This document shows, in pieces, positions 7,614-16,962 of a stretch of 64,000 nucleotides of DNA. Both the position numbers and the translations under genes were made by a program. Below the pieces are notes generated by a model. That model saw only the letters and a program-made list of their open reading frames with translations. It searched no databases and had not been told where the DNA came from. Source of the stretch: Oscillospiraceae bacterium. Lineage in GTDB: Bacteria > Bacillota > Clostridia > Oscillospirales > Acutalibacteraceae. Numbering within the stretch: the first letter of the stretch is position 1; the number at the start of each line of letters is the position of its first letter. The stretch lies in the NCBI GenBank assembly GCA_015065765.1, contig SVPP01000006.1:1-64000 (forward strand), given 5' to 3'.

Positions 7614-8411
7614 TTAAATTTCTGAAATAATTTTTGCAATTGCAGCTTCTGTATTTGCTACAGTTATAAAATCTGCCTTTTCAAGAACAGACGGTATTGC
7701 ATTTGAAACCGCATACCCCTTATCTGCTTTTTCAATCATGGGGATATCATTTTCATGGTCTCCCACGCAGATAAGAGTGTGAACAGCAGGGAACATCTTT
7801 TTCAGTTCCAGCGCTCTCTCACCCTTCGTTGCAGTAAGTGCCAGAACCTCCTGACCTGTCTGCCAGCTTCTGGGAAGATAACAACAATGAGAATATTTTC
7901 CCTTTAAAGACTTCTGAAAAGTCAGCGTTGATTCTTCGTCTGTTCCGCGAAAAACAAACTTGTACCAATCTTCATGCAAAGAAATAATTTTTCTGAATTT
8001 TTCCTCAAAGTTTTCTTCCGAAAACTGCAAGCAGAATTCCTCAGTTTCAGCAATTATATAAACCTCTTCAAGAGAATTTCTGAATTTTTCAAAAGCTTCA
8101 AGAGGAATGCCCAGAACTGATCTTGGTAAAAATACAGACTTCAGAATTTTATCATTTACATGGTCATAAATTGATGCACCGTTTACAGTAATCATAGGAA
8201 TATTCGGTGTAACAAAAGGAAAAATCTTTTCTCTTATGTAAAAAGGTCTTCTGCCTGTGGAAAAAGTGAAAAGTCCTCCGCCTGCCTTGAATTTTTCTAT
8301 GGCTTCACAGTTTTCGTTGCTGATATGTACATTATCGCTTCCGTCCTCCGGCGGTTCTGTCAGAGTTCCGTCAAGGTCGGTGCAAATCATATATCCCTCA
8401 TATTTTCCCAC
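7614..8411 (-). CDS. Cof-type HAD-superfamily hydrolase (subfamily IIB)
   Basis: 265 residues. HAD motif I is MICTDLDGTLTEP near the N-terminus, motif II FTFSTGRRP, and the late motifs TKGERALELKK and VGDHENDIPMIEKADKGYAVSNA, the Cof/IIB arrangement with a large cap domain between. Such enzymes dephosphorylate small sugar or nucleotide phosphates, and the substrate is not predictable here. GTG 8411 was chosen over GTG 8420 because AGAGG lies 8 bases before it. It follows gpmI across a strong hairpin, so it may be expressed by read-through. Confidence 0.88.
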   Translation of the reverse strand: MGKYEGYMICTDLDGTLTEPPEDGSDNVHISNENCEAIEKFKAGGGLFTFSTGRRPFYIREKIFPFVTPNIPMITVNGASIYDHVNDKILKSVFLPRSVLGIPLEAFEKFRNSLEEVYIIAETEEFCLQFSEENFEEKFRKIISLHEDWYKFVFRGTDEESTLTFQKSLKGKYSHCCYLPRSWQTGQEVLALTATKGERALELKKMFPAVHTLICVGDHENDIPMIEKADKGYAVSNAIPSVLEKADFITVANTEAAIAKIISEI

Positions 8412-8429
8412 AAGTATCACCTCTTTTGG

Positions 8430-8469
8430 TTTATAAAAAGTGTCTGCTGTGTTACACGGCAGACACTTT
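8430..8469 (-). terminator. Rho-independent terminator after gpmI
   Basis: AAAGTGTCTGC and GCAGACACTTT form a perfect 11-bp stem at 8437-8469. On the minus strand the stem is followed by a T-run. It starts 8 bp past the gpmI stop codon. Confidence 0.85.
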
Positions 8470-8476
8470 GAATTTT

Positions 8477-9994
8477 TTATTTTACGAGAAGACTTTCGCC
8501 TGTCATTTCCTTAGGCTGCTCAAGTCCCATAATATCAAGAAGAGTGGGGCAAAGATCACAAAGTTTGCCGCCTTCTTTAAGCTGATATTCGCTGCCGACT
8601 GTGATAACGGGAACAGGGTTTGTTGAGTGAGGTGTAAAAGCCTCTCCTGTTTCGTCAAGCATCTTGTCAGCGTTGCCGTGGTCAGCAGTAATAATCATCT
8701 TACCGCCCATTTTTGCCACTGCATCTGAAAGTCTGCCTACACACTCGTCAACAGCCTCTACTGCTGCAACTGCTGCCTCAAAGATACCTGTGTGGCCAAC
8801 CATATCGCAGTTTGCATAGTTGATGATGATAACATCATATTTTCCTGCAAGCACCTGGTCTACAACTGCATCTGTAACCTCGTATGCGCTCATTTCGGGC
8901 TTCATATCGAAAGTTGCTACATCAGGTGAGTTAATAAGGATTCTGTCTTCGCCGGGGAACTGAGCCTCAACACCGCCGTTGAAGAAGAAAGTTACGTGAG
9001 CATATTTCTGAGTTTCAGCAATACGAAGCTGTGTCATACCGAGAGATGAAACATATTCACCCATTGTCATTGTAAGGTCCTCGTTAGCAAATGCAACAGT
9101 AACATTAGGCATTGTTGCATCGTACTGAGTCATACATACATATTTTACAGGGAAGAAGCCGTTCTTTCTCTCAAAGCCGTCAAATGCGGGATCAACAAAC
9201 ATACGGGTCAACTGTCTTGCTCTGTCAGGACGGAAGTTGAAGCAGATAACAGAATCGTTTTCTTTGATAAGTCCATCCTTATCGATAACAACAGGAAGAA
9301 CAAATTCGTCTGTAACACCATTTGCATATGATTCTTTCATAGCCTTAACGGGGCAATCGCACTGGTTGCCTTCGCCGTAAACCATAGCAGCATAAGCCTT
9401 TTCTTCTCTGTCCCATGCGAAGTCACGGTCCATAGCATAGTATCTGCCTGAGATTGTTGCAATTTTACCCAGACCGATTTCTGCAAATTTATCAAGGCAA
9501 TCCTGCATGAAGCCTGCGCCTGACTCAACAGATACGTCACGTCCGTCTGTGATAGCGTGAACGTAAACCTTATCAAGGCCTTTAGCCTTTGCCATCTCAA
9601 CAATACCGAAAAGATGCTCAATATGGCTGTGAACACCGCCATCTGAAAGGAGACCTACGAGATGAAGAGCTGTACCCTTTTCGAGGCAAGAATCCATTGC
9701 ACTGCTAAGTTCCTTATTATTAACAAGTTCACCATCTTTGATTGTTTTTGAAATCTTAACAAGCATCTGGTAAACAACTCTGCCGGCACCGATATTTGTG
9801 TGACCAACTTCAGAGTTACCCATCTGTCCATCGGGAAGACCAACATCAAGACCTGATGCACCGATAAGTGTGTGGGGGTTTTCGGCAAAAAGTTTATCAA
9901 GACAAGGAGTTTTCGCAGCCTCAATAGCATTTCCCTTTGCACCGGGGTTTGAACCGAAACCGTCCATTATACATAAAACATAAGGTTTTTTCAT
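8477..9994 (-). CDS. gpmI: 2,3-bisphosphoglycerate-independent phosphoglycerate mutase
   Basis: 505 residues, normal for iPGM. N-terminal metal motif VLCIMDGFGSNP, catalytic serine S61 in DGQMGNSEVGHTNIGAGR, the HSHIEH and ITDGRDV substrate-domain motifs, and the C-terminal metal ligands NYANCDMVGHTG and ITADHGNADKM. It interconverts 3- and 2-phosphoglycerate using two Mn ions. Third gene of a pgk-tpiA-gpmI glycolytic run; the RBS AGAGG is well placed, 15 bp after tpiA. Confidence 0.98.
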   Translation of the reverse strand: MKKPYVLCIMDGFGSNPGAKGNAIEAAKTPCLDKLFAENPHTLIGASGLDVGLPDGQMGNSEVGHTNIGAGRVVYQMLVKISKTIKDGELVNNKELSSAMDSCLEKGTALHLVGLLSDGGVHSHIEHLFGIVEMAKAKGLDKVYVHAITDGRDVSVESGAGFMQDCLDKFAEIGLGKIATISGRYYAMDRDFAWDREEKAYAAMVYGEGNQCDCPVKAMKESYANGVTDEFVLPVVIDKDGLIKENDSVICFNFRPDRARQLTRMFVDPAFDGFERKNGFFPVKYVCMTQYDATMPNVTVAFANEDLTMTMGEYVSSLGMTQLRIAETQKYAHVTFFFNGGVEAQFPGEDRILINSPDVATFDMKPEMSAYEVTDAVVDQVLAGKYDVIIINYANCDMVGHTGIFEAAVAAVEAVDECVGRLSDAVAKMGGKMIITADHGNADKMLDETGEAFTPHSTNPVPVITVGSEYQLKEGGKLCDLCPTLLDIMGLEQPKEMTGESLLVK

Positions 9995-10009
9995 TTTATA
10001 TACCTCTTC

Positions 10010-10777
10010 TTATTTGCTTGCAGCCTTTACGATTGTAGCAAAATCTGCAGCCTTGAGTGATGCACCGCCGATAAGACCGCCGTCTACATGATATTTTGCA
10101 ACAAGTGCATCAGCGTTACCTGCGTTCATTGAACCGCCGTACTGAATTGTAACTGATTCAGCAACTTCTTCACCGTATGCTTCAGCAATCGCTGCACGAA
10201 CAAAGCCGTTACCTTCGTCAGCCTGATCATCAGTTGCTGTAACGCCTGTACCGATAGCCCATACAGGCTCGTATGCGATGATAACGTTTTTAAGATCTTC
10301 TGCTGATACATTTGTAAGAGCCATCTTTGTCTGATATTTAAGGAGTGTTTCTGTGTAACCGAGATTTCTCTGTTCAAGTGTTTCACCAACGCAAACGATA
10401 GGTTTAAGACCTGCTTTGAGAGCAGCGAGTGTGCGAAGGTTTACTGTCTGGTCTGTTTCACCGAAGTAAGTTCTTCTCTCTGAGTGACCGATAACAACAT
10501 ATTCAACGCCCATTTCTTTGAGCATGCCTGTTGATACTTCACCTGTGTATGCACCGCTTTCAGCCCAATGACAGTTCTCTGCACCGATTTTAATATTTGA
10601 GCCTTCTGCTGCTGCAAGAGCTGCTGAAAGATCAACAAAAGGTACGCAAAGTACAACTTCGCAACCTGCATCTGCTACGAGGGGTTTCATTTCTTCAATA
10701 AGAGCTTTTGCTTCTGCGGGAGTTTTGTTCATTTTCCAGTTACCTGCGATAACTGCTTTACGGAGATTCTTATTCAT
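10010..10777 (-). CDS. tpiA: Triosephosphate isomerase
   Basis: 255 residues. Shows the TIM motifs AGNWKMNKT (Asn/Lys of the active site), catalytic H98 in VVIGHSERR, catalytic E170 in IIAYEPVWAIGTG, and the phosphate-binding YGGSMNAGNA and GGLIGGASL. It interconverts dihydroxyacetone phosphate and glyceraldehyde 3-phosphate. AAAGGATG precedes the start. It is separated from pgk by 177 bp containing a hairpin element. Confidence 0.98.
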   Translation of the reverse strand: MNKNLRKAVIAGNWKMNKTPAEAKALIEEMKPLVADAGCEVVLCVPFVDLSAALAAAEGSNIKIGAENCHWAESGAYTGEVSTGMLKEMGVEYVVIGHSERRTYFGETDQTVNLRTLAALKAGLKPIVCVGETLEQRNLGYTETLLKYQTKMALTNVSAEDLKNVIIAYEPVWAIGTGVTATDDQADEGNGFVRAAIAEAYGEEVAESVTIQYGGSMNAGNADALVAKYHVDGGLIGGASLKAADFATIVKAASK

Positions 10778-10884
10778 ATCTGTTTCATCCTTTCAAAATT
10801 TCTGCACCGCAGATTATTTTCTCGTATCTGCGATGCTGTTATATAACAATAAATTACAATTTATCTGTATGCCTATTGATAGAT

Positions 10885-10933
10885 GCTCCCCTTGAAAAAG
10901 CAAGGGGAGCTGTCGTTTTCGTTAGAAAAGGAC
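10885..10933. repeat. Two-hairpin intergenic element between pgk and tpiA
   Basis: GCTCCCCTTG pairs perfectly with CAAGGGGAGC across a 6-base loop. It is followed at once by GTCGTTTTC/GAAAAGGAC (one mismatch) and then ACTGAGGGGA. There is no T-run on the minus strand, so it is not an ordinary terminator. The layout suggests a dispersed REP/MITE-like element; another hairpin cluster lies at 14739-14886. Confidence 0.5.
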
Positions 10934-10954
10934 TGAGGGGATTTTTCGTTTAAA

Positions 10955-12145
10955 TTATTTCTCGTTAAGAGCAACGATACCGGGAAGCTCTTTGCCTTCA
11001 AGGTATTCAAGAGATGCGCCACCGCCTGTTGAGATGTGGCTCATCTTGTCAGCAAAGCCAAGCTTCTGAACTGCTGCTGCAGAGTCGCCACCGCCTACGA
11101 TTGAAATTGAACCGCTTTCAGCGATAGCTGTTGCAACTGCGATTGTACCTGAAGCAAAGTTTTTCCATTCAGAAACACCCATGGGTCCGTTCCAGATAAC
11201 TGTGCCTGCACCCTTGATAGCATCTGCGAAGAGAGCTTCTGTCTTAGGACCAATATCAAGACCCATCCAACCATCGGGGATGTTGTCTGAATCAACAAGC
11301 ATTGTTTCTGTATCTTCTTTGTATTCTTTACCAAGTCTGTTATCAACGGGGATAAGGAATTTAACGCCTTTTTCTTCAGCCTTAGCCATCATTTCCTTAG
11401 CAAGGTCAATCTTATCTTCTTCACAGATTGAAGTACCTACACTGTAGCCCTTAGCTGCGAAGAATGTGTAAGCCATACCGCCACCAACGATAAGTGTATC
11501 AACCTTTTCCATAAGGTTTGTGATAACGCCGATTTTGTCTGAAACCTTAGCACCACCGAGGATAGCAACGAGAGGTCTCTGGGGATTTTCAAGAGCGCCG
11601 CCGATATATTCAAGCTCTTTACGGATAAGGTAACCGCCTACTGCGGGAAGATAGTCAGCAACACCTGTTGTTGAAGAGTGAGCTCTGTGAGCTGAACCGA
11701 ATGCATCGTTTACATAGATTTCAGCAAGTGATGCAAGAGCCTTTGAGAATTCGGGATCATTCTTTGTTTCTTCTGCATGGAAACGTACATTTTCGAGAAG
11801 AAGAACTTCACCTTCTTTAAGGTCTGCAGCAAGTGACTGTGCACTCTCACCGATAACGTCTTTTGCCATTTTAACTTCGAGACCGAGAAGCTCGCCAAGT
11901 CTTGCAGCTACAGGAGCAAGTGAGAATTCAGGCTTGAATTCACCCTTAGGTCTGCCGAGGTGTGAGCAAAGGATAAGCTTTGCACCGTTATCAAGGAGAT
12001 ATTTGATTGTGGGAAGAGATGCTACGATTCTCTTGTCGCTTGTGATAACTCCGTTTTCCATTTTTACGTTGAAATCGCAACGAACAAGAACTTTCTTGCC
12101 TTTTACGTCGATGTCTTCAACTGATTTCTTGTTTAATACGTTCAT
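10955..12145 (-). CDS. pgk: Phosphoglycerate kinase
   Basis: 396 residues. N-terminal substrate domain [32 protein letters not shown]; a hinge with [15 protein letters not shown]; and the nucleotide domain with [21 protein letters not shown] and a C-terminal [11 protein letters not shown]...[20 protein letters not shown]. It transfers phosphate from 1,3-bisphosphoglycerate to ADP. First gene of the glycolytic run, with its own promoter and an AAAGGAAG ribosome site. Diverges from serC across 358 bp. Confidence 0.98.
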   Translation of the reverse strand: MNVLNKKSVEDIDVKGKKVLVRCDFNVKMENGVITSDKRIVASLPTIKYLLDNGAKLILCSHLGRPKGEFKPEFSLAPVAARLGELLGLEVKMAKDVIGESAQSLAADLKEGEVLLLENVRFHAEETKNDPEFSKALASLAEIYVNDAFGSAHRAHSSTTGVADYLPAVGGYLIRKELEYIGGALENPQRPLVAILGGAKVSDKIGVITNLMEKVDTLIVGGGMAYTFFAAKGYSVGTSICEEDKIDLAKEMMAKAEEKGVKFLIPVDNRLGKEYKEDTETMLVDSDNIPDGWMGLDIGPKTEALFADAIKGAGTVIWNGPMGVSEWKNFASGTIAVATAIAESGSISIVGGGDSAAAVQKLGFADKMSHISTGGGASLEYLEGKELPGIVALNEK

Positions 12146-12177
12146 GTGCTGACTTCCTTTCAGAAATTTATTTACTT

Positions 12178-12205
12178 ATTATATAGTATAGGGTTTTTGT
12201 GCCAA
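12178..12205 (-). promoter_or_regulatory. Promoter of pgk-tpiA-gpmI
   Basis: Minus-strand TTGGCA (12200-12205), 16-bp spacer, perfect TATAAT (12178-12183), about 35 bp upstream of the pgk start. Confidence 0.65.
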
Positions 12206-12345
12206 AATACACACTATCCCTAATCACCGCATACTATTGTATTATATTGAGAAAATTTTTTCAAGTAGCAATATTGATAAACATTGAAAAATTTTTGTTA
12301 AAGTTTTGTCATTTTGAGTATTTCAGAATAGCAAGTCTTTGTTTT

Positions 12346-12364
12346 AATCAACTGTTGGTTGATT
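12346..12364. promoter_or_regulatory. AATCAAC-N5-GTTGATT dyad upstream of serC
   Basis: Perfect 7-bp inverted repeat, 48 bp upstream of the serC -35 box in the pgk/serC divergent region. The same half-sites occur at 41339-41361 and, less perfectly, at 4180-4203. Candidate regulator-binding site. The rest of 12206-12412 is AT-rich with nothing else recognised. Confidence 0.4.
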
Positions 12365-12412
12365 ATTTTTCCATATTTTAGGATTTTTTTATGTTTTTTC
12401 TCTTTTTTACCA

Positions 12413-12441
12413 TTGACAGTAGACTAAAAGTGGAGTAACAT
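12413..12441 (+). promoter_or_regulatory. Promoter of serC-serA
   Basis: Consensus TTGACA (12413-12418), 17-bp spacer, TAACAT (12436-12441), 62 bp before the serC start. Confidence 0.65.
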
Positions 12442-12503
12442 TAGAAGTAATTTATTTGACTTTTTTGGTAAAAGTCCGGTGTATATTTTAGGAGGCTACA
12501 ATT

Positions 12504-13586
12504 ATGGCAAGAGTTTACAATTTCTCAGCGGGACCTTCAATGCTCCCCGAATCAATCCTTAACCGCGCAGCAGCAGAAATGCTCGACTACGAGGGCAGCG
12601 GTCAGTCAGTAATGGAAATGTCTCACCGCTCAAAAGTTTTTGACAAAATCGCCAAGGACACAGAAGCTCTCTTCAGAGAGGTTTACAATGTGCCCGACAA
12701 CTACAAAATTCTTTTCCTTCAGGGCGGTGCTTCACTTCAGTTTGCAGCAATTCCCCTGAACCTTATGAACAAGAACAAAAAAGCTGACTACGTCCTCACA
12801 GGTCAGTTTTCAACCAAAAGCTATAAAGAAGCATCAAAATACGGCGATGTAGTCGCAATCGCATCTTCAAAGGATGAAAACTTCTCATACATCCCTAAAT
12901 TCTCAAAAGAAGATGTACGTGAAGACGCTGACTATGTTCACATCTGCTTCAACAACACAATTTATGGTACAAAATACCCCTATATTCCTGATACAGGTGA
13001 CATTCCTCTCGTAGCCGATGTATCTTCGTGCTTCCTTTCTGAACCTCTCGACATCAGCAAATTCGGCATGATTTACGGCGGTGCACAGAAAAATGTTGCT
13101 CCCGCAGGACTTACAATCGTAATCATCCGTGAAGACCTCATCGGTAATGCAAGAGAGGAATGTCCCTCAATCACTGACTACAAGCAGGTAGCAGACGCGG
13201 ATTCAATGTACAACACTCCCCCCTGCTGGAACATCTACATGTGTAAACTTATGCTTGAGTGGATCAAGACTACAGGCGGCATGGAAGCTATGAAGGAAAG
13301 AAACCTCAAGAAAGCTAATATCCTTTATGATTACATTGACTCAACAGATTTCTATATCAACACAGTAAGAAAAGAAGACCGTTCAATGATGAACGTAACT
13401 TTCGTAACTCCCAGCGAAGAGCTTAATGCAAAATTCGTTTCAGAAGCAGCTGCAGCGGGCTTTGTAAACCTTAAAGGTCACAGATCTGTAGGTGGCATGA
13501 GAGCTTCTATCTACAACTCAATGCCTATCGAAGGTGTTGAAAAGCTTGTTGAATTCATGAAAGAATTCGAGAAAAATAACAAATAA
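12504..13586 (+). CDS. serC: Phosphoserine aminotransferase
   Basis: 360 residues, class-V PLP enzyme. Opens with VYNFSAGPSMLPE, has LFLQGGASLQFAAIPLNL, the PLP-binding lysine K196 in YGGAQKNVAPAGLTIVI, and the C-terminal VGGMRASIYNSMP. It converts 3-phosphohydroxypyruvate and glutamate to phosphoserine and 2-oxoglutarate. GGAGG precedes the ATG. It forms a two-gene operon with serA (12 bp gap), supplying serine from the glycolytic intermediate made by the divergent pgk run. Confidence 0.98.
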   Translation: MARVYNFSAGPSMLPESILNRAAAEMLDYEGSGQSVMEMSHRSKVFDKIAKDTEALFREVYNVPDNYKILFLQGGASLQFAAIPLNLMNKNKKADYVLTGQFSTKSYKEASKYGDVVAIASSKDENFSYIPKFSKEDVREDADYVHICFNNTIYGTKYPYIPDTGDIPLVADVSSCFLSEPLDISKFGMIYGGAQKNVAPAGLTIVIIREDLIGNAREECPSITDYKQVADADSMYNTPPCWNIYMCKLMLEWIKTTGGMEAMKERNLKKANILYDYIDSTDFYINTVRKEDRSMMNVTFVTPSEELNAKFVSEAAAAGFVNLKGHRSVGGMRASIYNSMPIEGVEKLVEFMKEFEKNNK

Positions 13587-13598
13587 GGAGAGAAAGAC

Positions 13599-14729
13599 AT
13601 GAACAACATTCTCACTTTAAATAAAATCGCAGCATGCGGTACAGATAAATTCGACAAAACAAAATACACTTGTGGCGATGCAGTTGAAAACCCCGTTGCA
13701 ATTATGGTAAGAAGCGCATCAATGCATGAAACGGTTCTTGACGAAAACACAATCGCAATTGCAAGAGCAGGCGCCGGCACAAACAACATTCCCGTAGAAA
13801 AATGTGCCGAGGAAGGCGTATGCGTTTTCAACACACCCGGTGCAAACGCAAACGCAGTTAAAGAGCTTGTAATTTTAGGACTTCTTATGGCTTCACGTAA
13901 GGTAGGAAATGCACTTGACTGGTGCAAGACTCTCAAGGGTGAAGGCGATGAAGTAGGCAAGAAGGTTGAAAAAGGCAAATCGGCTTTTGCAGGTCCTGAA
14001 ATTCTCGGTAAAACTCTCGGTGTTGTTGGTCTCGGTGCTATCGGTGCGCTTGTTGCAAATGCAGCAAATGCTCTTGGCATGACAATCGTAGGCTATGACC
14101 CTTTCATTACTGAAGAAGGCAAAAAGAGATTACCTGCTGATACAACAATTTATACTGACCTTGCAGACCTCTACAAAGTCAGTGACTATATCTCACTGCA
14201 TCTGCCCCTTAACGAAAACACAAAGAACATGATCAACAAAGAAACCTTTGCTATCATGAAGGACGGCGTGAGAATCGTAAACTTTGCACGTGGTGGTCTT
14301 GTTGAATCAGCTGCTCTTATCGAAGCTCTCGAAAGCGGCAAAGCAGCAGCTTATGTGACAGACTTCCCCTCAGATGAGGTTATCGGTGTTGACGGTGTAA
14401 CTGCAATCCCCCATCTCGGTGCATCAACACCAGAAAGCGAAGATAACTGTGCGATGATGGCAGCAGATGAGCTTATCGCTTACATTGAAAAAGGCGAAAT
14501 CAAGAACTCTGTAAATCTTCCCAACATGCTCCTCGGAAATATTGAGGGTGCAAGAACATGCATCATTCACAAAGATGACGAAACAGTTCTCACTCAGATC
14601 AAAAACATCCTCGGCGATGTTAAAACTGCAGCAAAGAAAGGTTACGCTTACACTGTAGCAGACGTTGACGCTGACGAAAAAGCTCTCGCTGCAATTGACG
14701 GAATAAAGAGAGTCAGAGTTATCAAATAA
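13599..14729 (+). CDS. serA: D-3-phosphoglycerate dehydrogenase
   Basis: 376 residues, the short form. NAD-binding GxGxxG in KTLGVVGLGAIGALVANAA, a conserved NFARGGLVE segment (Arg), YDPF after strand 2, catalytic His in IPHLGASTPESEDN, and an early RAGAGTNNIPVEKC. A reduced C-terminal domain (about residues 310-376) replaces the full ACT regulatory domain and ends IKRVRVIK. It catalyses the first committed step of serine synthesis. A GGAGAGAAAG ribosome site follows the serC stop. Confidence 0.95.
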   Translation: MNNILTLNKIAACGTDKFDKTKYTCGDAVENPVAIMVRSASMHETVLDENTIAIARAGAGTNNIPVEKCAEEGVCVFNTPGANANAVKELVILGLLMASRKVGNALDWCKTLKGEGDEVGKKVEKGKSAFAGPEILGKTLGVVGLGAIGALVANAANALGMTIVGYDPFITEEGKKRLPADTTIYTDLADLYKVSDYISLHLPLNENTKNMINKETFAIMKDGVRIVNFARGGLVESAALIEALESGKAAAYVTDFPSDEVIGVDGVTAIPHLGASTPESEDNCAMMAADELIAYIEKGEIKNSVNLPNMLLGNIEGARTCIIHKDDETVLTQIKNILGDVKTAAKKGYAYTVADVDADEKALAAIDGIKRVRVIK

Positions 14730-14738
14730 GATAAGTAA

Positions 14739-14886
14739 GATTATTACACCAATAATCTCCTTATATACACCAACGAATCCCCTGCGACTAATGGGCGTTA
14801 AGTCGCAGGGGATTCACCGTTCCATCATAAAAAACTCCTCTGTCATCCCCGAGCGTAAACGAGGAATCTGAGGAGATTTTATTTTA
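14739..14886. repeat. Three consecutive hairpins between serA and prmA
   Basis: AGATTATT/AATAATCT at 14739-14758; a perfect 15-bp stem at 14775-14815 (GAATCCCCTGCGACT and its complement, 11-base loop); and CTCCTC...GAGGAG at 14835-14875 with an inner CCCGA/CGAGG-type stem, flanked by A-run and T-run. The third can act as a bidirectional terminator for the converging serA and prmA genes. The second looks like a dispersed intergenic repeat. Confidence 0.55.
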
Positions 14887-14890
14887 CCTT

Positions 14891-15814
14891 TTATTTCTTC
14901 TTACATTCAAAGCAGAGCCAGTTACTCTTTTCGTGTCTCGCTATGATTTCAAAACCATATTTTTCAAAAGCATCCGTAACTTCCTTTTCCCTCACATCAA
15001 TGATACCGCTTGTGATGAAAATACCGTCATCCGCGAGATAATCATGCACCTGTGAAGTAAAGAGAATAATAATGTCAGCCACTATGTTTGCAACGATAAC
15101 ATCGAATTTTCCTGTTACCTTATCAGCAAGATTTCCGTGTATGACCTTCAGTTTATCTTCACCGAATCCGTTGATTTCACCGTTTTCTTTTGCGGTTTTA
15201 ACCGCAAGCTTATCAATGTCAACGCCTGTTGCATTTTCGGCACCAAGAAGAAGTGAAGCCACTGAAAGAATACCGCTTCCGCATCCCAGATCAAGAACAG
15301 TCTTGCCCGGCTCAATGTATTTTTCAAGAGTTTCAAGGCAAAGACGTGTTGTTTCGTGTGTGCCTGAACCGAATGCAAGCCCCGGCTCAATACTGAGAAC
15401 TGCCCTGCCCTCGCTGTCCACATTTTCTTCCCACAGAGGACGGATAAGCAATCTCTCACCGATTTTCATGGGCTTGAAATATGCCTTCCAGTTGTTTTCC
15501 CAGTCCTCATTTCTGCACTGTTTTGTGTTAATTGTATGCTCAATTTTTTCAGCGTTATATCTCTCACTTAAAAATGCCACGGCCTCAAAAGGATTTTCCT
15601 CAGGAGAAATGTAAACATGAACAATACCCTTTGTTCTGTCTTTTTTCAGCAAATCCTCATCAAAAAGGTCAATGTTTGCAATTTCCCATGTTTCCTCTTC
15701 AAGAGTTCTGTAATCTTCAATATAAATTCCGTAAGGCACCACCATCTGTGCAATGTCTCCGGCTTTGTCAACATCCTTTGCCGGAACCTCAATAGAAACT
15801 TCTGTCCAATCCAT
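14891..15814 (-). CDS. prmA: Ribosomal protein L11 methyltransferase
   Basis: 307 residues. Starts MDWTEVSIEVPAKDVDKAGDIAQ, with the PrmA N-terminal domain, then the class-I SAM fold TVLDLGCGSGILSVASLLLGA, VDIDKLAVKTAKENGEING and VIVANIVADII. The segment GLAFGSGTHETTRLCLE is a PrmA hallmark. It trimethylates L11. ATG 15814 was chosen because GAGGTG lies just upstream; an upstream in-frame extension to 15916 overlaps the YhaM gene and lacks a ribosome site. It follows the YhaM gene by 10 bp in one operon. Confidence 0.95.
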   Translation of the reverse strand: MDWTEVSIEVPAKDVDKAGDIAQMVVPYGIYIEDYRTLEEETWEIANIDLFDEDLLKKDRTKGIVHVYISPEENPFEAVAFLSERYNAEKIEHTINTKQCRNEDWENNWKAYFKPMKIGERLLIRPLWEENVDSEGRAVLSIEPGLAFGSGTHETTRLCLETLEKYIEPGKTVLDLGCGSGILSVASLLLGAENATGVDIDKLAVKTAKENGEINGFGEDKLKVIHGNLADKVTGKFDVIVANIVADIIILFTSQVHDYLADDGIFITSGIIDVREKEVTDAFEKYGFEIIARHEKSNWLCFECKKK

Positions 15815-15824
15815 TCTTTTCACC

Positions 15825-16796
15825 TCAATCAAGATTTGCTTCTGTGCTGATTTCACGTCTTCCGTGGTTGTAAAGCTTTCTGTTGTCCAGTGCCCACTGT
15901 CTTGTTGAAAAATCACCGGGCTTTACATTTTCAAGAGCATCGTTAAATTCATAAATCGTCGCGTCAAGTGTGTCAAGCTGAGAAAGCACTTCCGCTTCAA
16001 CGAAAAGAGGTCTCACTGCTGCACCGTATTCGGGAATACCGTGGTGAGAAATGAGCATGTGTTCAAGGAGCACTGCAGTGTCCTCAGACGTTCCGATTTC
16101 CTTGGCGGTTTCTCGTACAATCATTGCACCCTTCACGAGATGTCCTACAAGTGTACCTTCAACGCTGTAGCCTGTTGCCATACCTGTAGAAGAAACCTCA
16201 AACTCATCTATTTTTGCTATATCGTGCAGAATTGCGCCACCAAGAAGAAGATCTCTGTCAAGAGTCGGATATATCTTACATGCATTTTCTGCCAGTCTGA
16301 TAATTGACAGAGTGTGGTAAAGAAGACCGCCTCTCATAGCATGGTGAAGCTTAAATGCTGCAGGCCAGTAAACGAGCTTATCCTCATATTTTGCAAGAAT
16401 AGTTTTTACAAGCTCTTTGATTTCCGCATCTTCAAATGTTTCAACAACGGAAAGAATACTTTTCAGCATTTCCTCTCCCGTATAGCTTGCACTGGGAACA
16501 AAATCCTCAATACGCACACCGTCCGCATCTGTACATTCGCGGATTCTTTCCACTCTGAATTGCACATCTCCGTTGTATTCATTCATTCTACCGCGTACTT
16601 TGATGAGCATATTAGCTTCAAAATGACTATGAAGATTTTCTTTATAGTCCCAGAATTTAGCTACTATTTCTCCACTCGAATCCGAAAGCACAAGATCAAG
16701 GTAAGTAAGACCTTTTGCAGTTGTTTTCTTTTCGAGTGATTTTATCAGACAATATCCTTCGAGAATATCGGGTGTAGGTGTGTTTACAAAATTCAT
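15825..16796 (-). CDS. yhaM: YhaM-type 3'-5' exoribonuclease (OB-fold plus HD domain)
   Basis: 323 residues, the family's usual length. N-terminal OB-fold (YLDLVLSDSSGEIVAKFWD...LIKVRGRMNEYNGDVQFRVERI), then an HD domain: HHAMRGGLLYHTLSIIRLAE, GGAILHDIAKIDEF, LVGHLVKGAMIV, LEHMLISHHG. The HD metal ligands are all present. In Bacillus YhaM trims RNA and some ssDNA. Own promoter at 16843-16871; prmA follows in the same operon. Confidence 0.9.
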   Translation of the reverse strand: MNFVNTPTPDILEGYCLIKSLEKKTTAKGLTYLDLVLSDSSGEIVAKFWDYKENLHSHFEANMLIKVRGRMNEYNGDVQFRVERIRECTDADGVRIEDFVPSASYTGEEMLKSILSVVETFEDAEIKELVKTILAKYEDKLVYWPAAFKLHHAMRGGLLYHTLSIIRLAENACKIYPTLDRDLLLGGAILHDIAKIDEFEVSSTGMATGYSVEGTLVGHLVKGAMIVRETAKEIGTSEDTAVLLEHMLISHHGIPEYGAAVRPLFVEAEVLSQLDTLDATIYEFNDALENVKPGDFSTRQWALDNRKLYNHGRREISTEANLD

Positions 16797-16842
16797 TACC
16801 GTTTTTCCTCACTTTTCAGATTTAAAATATACTTTACATTTT

Positions 16843-16871
16843 ATTATACAATATTTCACCGCTTTTTACAA
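16843..16871 (-). promoter_or_regulatory. Promoter of yhaM-prmA
   Basis: Minus-strand TTGTAA (16866-16871), 17-bp spacer, perfect TATAAT (16843-16848). Confidence 0.6.
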
Positions 16872-16911
16872 TAACATAGTGTACTTTTTTACACACAAGC
16901 GTACTTTTTAC

Positions 16912-16942
16912 ACAAAAACTGCCCTCACGAAAGTGAGAGCAG
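16912..16942 (-). terminator. Rho-independent terminator of the GNAT/NUDIX/nucleosidase operon
   Basis: CTGCCCTCAC-GAAA-GTGAGAGCAG hairpin (one mismatch, tetraloop) at 16919-16942. On the minus strand TTTTTG follows. It lies 21 bp past the GNAT stop. Confidence 0.75.
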
Positions 16943-16962
16943 AGTGCTTGCAAAATATATTG

